A DNA stretch of 22,425 nt from DMER64 sp964554535 (lineage in GTDB: Bacteria; Bacteroidota; Bacteroidia; Bacteroidales; UBA932), in the NCBI GenBank assembly GCA_964554535.1, contig CAZKPB010000027.1:1-22425 (forward strand), in the 5' to 3' direction. Positions 21,796-22,425 of this stretch are shown here, in pieces. The notes under the pieces were generated by a model. The model was not told the DNA's origin and did not search any database. It was given only the letters and a program-made list of their open reading frames with translations. Numbering within the stretch: position 1 is the stretch's first letter; every line of letters begins with the position of its first letter. Position numbers and translations under genes: made by a program.

Positions 21796-21830
21796 TGTAA
21801 GATATCCCTCATTTTTTTTCACATCTTACA
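21796..21830. promoter_or_regulatory. Inverted repeat TGTAAGAT-N19-ATCTTACA upstream of the arg promoter
   Basis: Perfect 8-bp arms at 21796-21803 and 21823-21830. The centre is about 40 bp upstream of the predicted transcription start, overlapping the place of the -33 element. This is a good position for a regulator of the arginine operon (repressor or activator). It does not resemble the E. coli ArgR box. Confidence 0.45.
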
Positions 21831-21960
21831 CTTTGTTACTATTTTTCGGCAATGTCTGCCGAATGCGTATTTGTGGATTTTGAATGGTTTGGATGTATAA
21901 GGGGGAGGGCGGTGTACTCTTGATTTTGCGGGCCAGGAAATGAGCGTTATTGCTACCGCA

Positions 21961-22087
21961 AAGTGCGCGGCAATCTCAGTGGGTTTGCCCGCGCAGTGGG
22001 TTCGCCCGCACCGGCGACAGCAGCCCCCGCGTAGCACCGGCGGCAGGGGAGGTCGTTGTGAATGGTCATTTGCTGCGGGTTGTCGCT
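21961..22087 (+). repeat. Repeat element copy B (short)
   Basis: Shares with copy C the lead-in CTCAGTGGGTTTGCCCGCGC, then carries an extra ~16 bp (a second GTGGGTTCGCCCGC) before the common arm CCGGCG(A/G)CAG...GGTCGTTGTGAATGGTCATT and GCTGCGGGTTGTCGCT. Similarity stops at about 22087, where copies A and C go on with CGAACCCTCC. So this copy lacks the inner and right portions. Confidence 0.75.
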
Positions 22088-22187
22088 TGCAGTTGCTTTT
22101 CTCGTATGGAGTCTTTTTGATTGTGTCTATATTATTTGCACAGTGCGTTTCCAGTAATTGCTGGCTGCACAGGCCGGTCATTGTAAA

Positions 22188-22425
22188 AGTCTGCGGAATT
22201 CTCAGTGGGTTTGCCCGCGCCGGCGGCAGTAGCCCCCGCGCAGCACCGGCGGCACCGAAGGTCGTTGTGAATGGTCATTCGCTGCGGGTTGTCGCTCGAA
22301 CCCTCCTTTTAGCCGCGTCCCCGCTTTGCGGTGCCCCGTCTAACGTCGGGTCTCACTCCATTACGGCCGTCTGCACCGCCGCGTCAAAATAAATTTTGCC
22401 ACGCCGGTACAGCCATCCGTAACCC
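22188..22425 (+). repeat. Repeat element copy C (runs off the window)
   Basis: From 22214 to 22424 it matches copy A (1151-1361) almost throughout, including the conserved inner segments TCGAACCCTCCTTTTAGCC, GTCTAACGTCGGGTCTCACT and AAATTTTGCCACGCCGGTAC. It has the same orientation as copy A. The window ends before the expected right inverted arm, so whether C is complete cannot be seen. Confidence 0.8.

Larger units (their letters stand above)
21628..22425. other. Non-coding right end: arg leader/promoter and dispersed repeats
   Basis: Apart from the leader, promoter and inverted repeat of the arg operon (21628-21830), I see no gene here. Open frames at 21819-22181 (minus) and 21940-22392 (plus) run through the repeat copies and are read in both directions by the same DNA, so they are not convincing. 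Repeat copies lie at 21961-22087 and 22188-22425. The stretch 22088-22187 between them shows nothing recognisable. Confidence 0.75.

Noticed and set aside
21819..22392. Two opposed open frames at the right end
   Set aside because: They cover repeat copies B and C and the arg promoter region, and carry only translated repeat sequence.

Overview
The window looks like a piece of a Bacteroidales-type chromosome (phylum Bacteroidota). The signs are several genes preceded by TAnnTTTG, the Bacteroidota -7 promoter box; many SPase II lipoproteins beginning MKK and ending their signal peptide in a SC or AC lipobox; and an arginine operon containing the Bacteroidota-type N-succinylornithine carbamoyltransferase. 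Species cannot be named from sequence alone.

Layout. Positions 1-1624 hold no credible gene but are packed with repeats: a 70-bp imperfect palindrome, GCAAGGT hairpins, a ~31-bp GTTGACT array, 52-bp repeats, a ~280-bp element with inverted ends, and a 109-bp inverted-repeat element. Then come a PH-domain-like membrane protein with a convergently overlapping small membrane protein, a TIM-barrel sugar isomerase-like lipoprotein, a thioredoxin-fold (TlpA-like) lipoprotein, and a tandem pair of related lipoproteins of unknown function. These are followed by a YfcE-type phosphoesterase divergent from clpB, an AI-2E-family membrane protein, a PlsC-type acyltransferase, a small discoidin-like lipoprotein, and a Tat-exported aldo/keto reductase with two 4Fe-4S motifs.

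From 21627 down to 13321 on the minus strand lies one tightly packed operon: GNAT acyltransferase, argG, argC, argD, argF', argB, argE-type deacylase, argH. Together these supply every step from glutamate to arginine, with carbamoyl phosphate, succinyl-CoA and amino donors made elsewhere. Pro90 in ArgF', the residue known to select succinyl over acetyl substrates, predicts that the whole route runs on N-succinyl intermediates: succinylglutamate, succinylornithine, succinylcitrulline, then citrulline. A TACTTTTG box at 21780-21787, with an inverted repeat just upstream of it, is the likely operon promoter and regulatory site.

The right end (21628-22425) is again non-coding and carries two more copies of the repeat seen near the left end, in the same orientation, so the ~21-kb gene block is bracketed by direct repeats. 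I found no phage, transposase, CRISPR, tRNA or rRNA genes, and no clearly new multi-gene system. The most unusual material is the repeat-rich DNA at both ends, the lipoprotein duplication with a nearly unchanged 5' third, promoters that imply leaderless mRNAs, and the odd C-terminus of the operon's acyltransferase.
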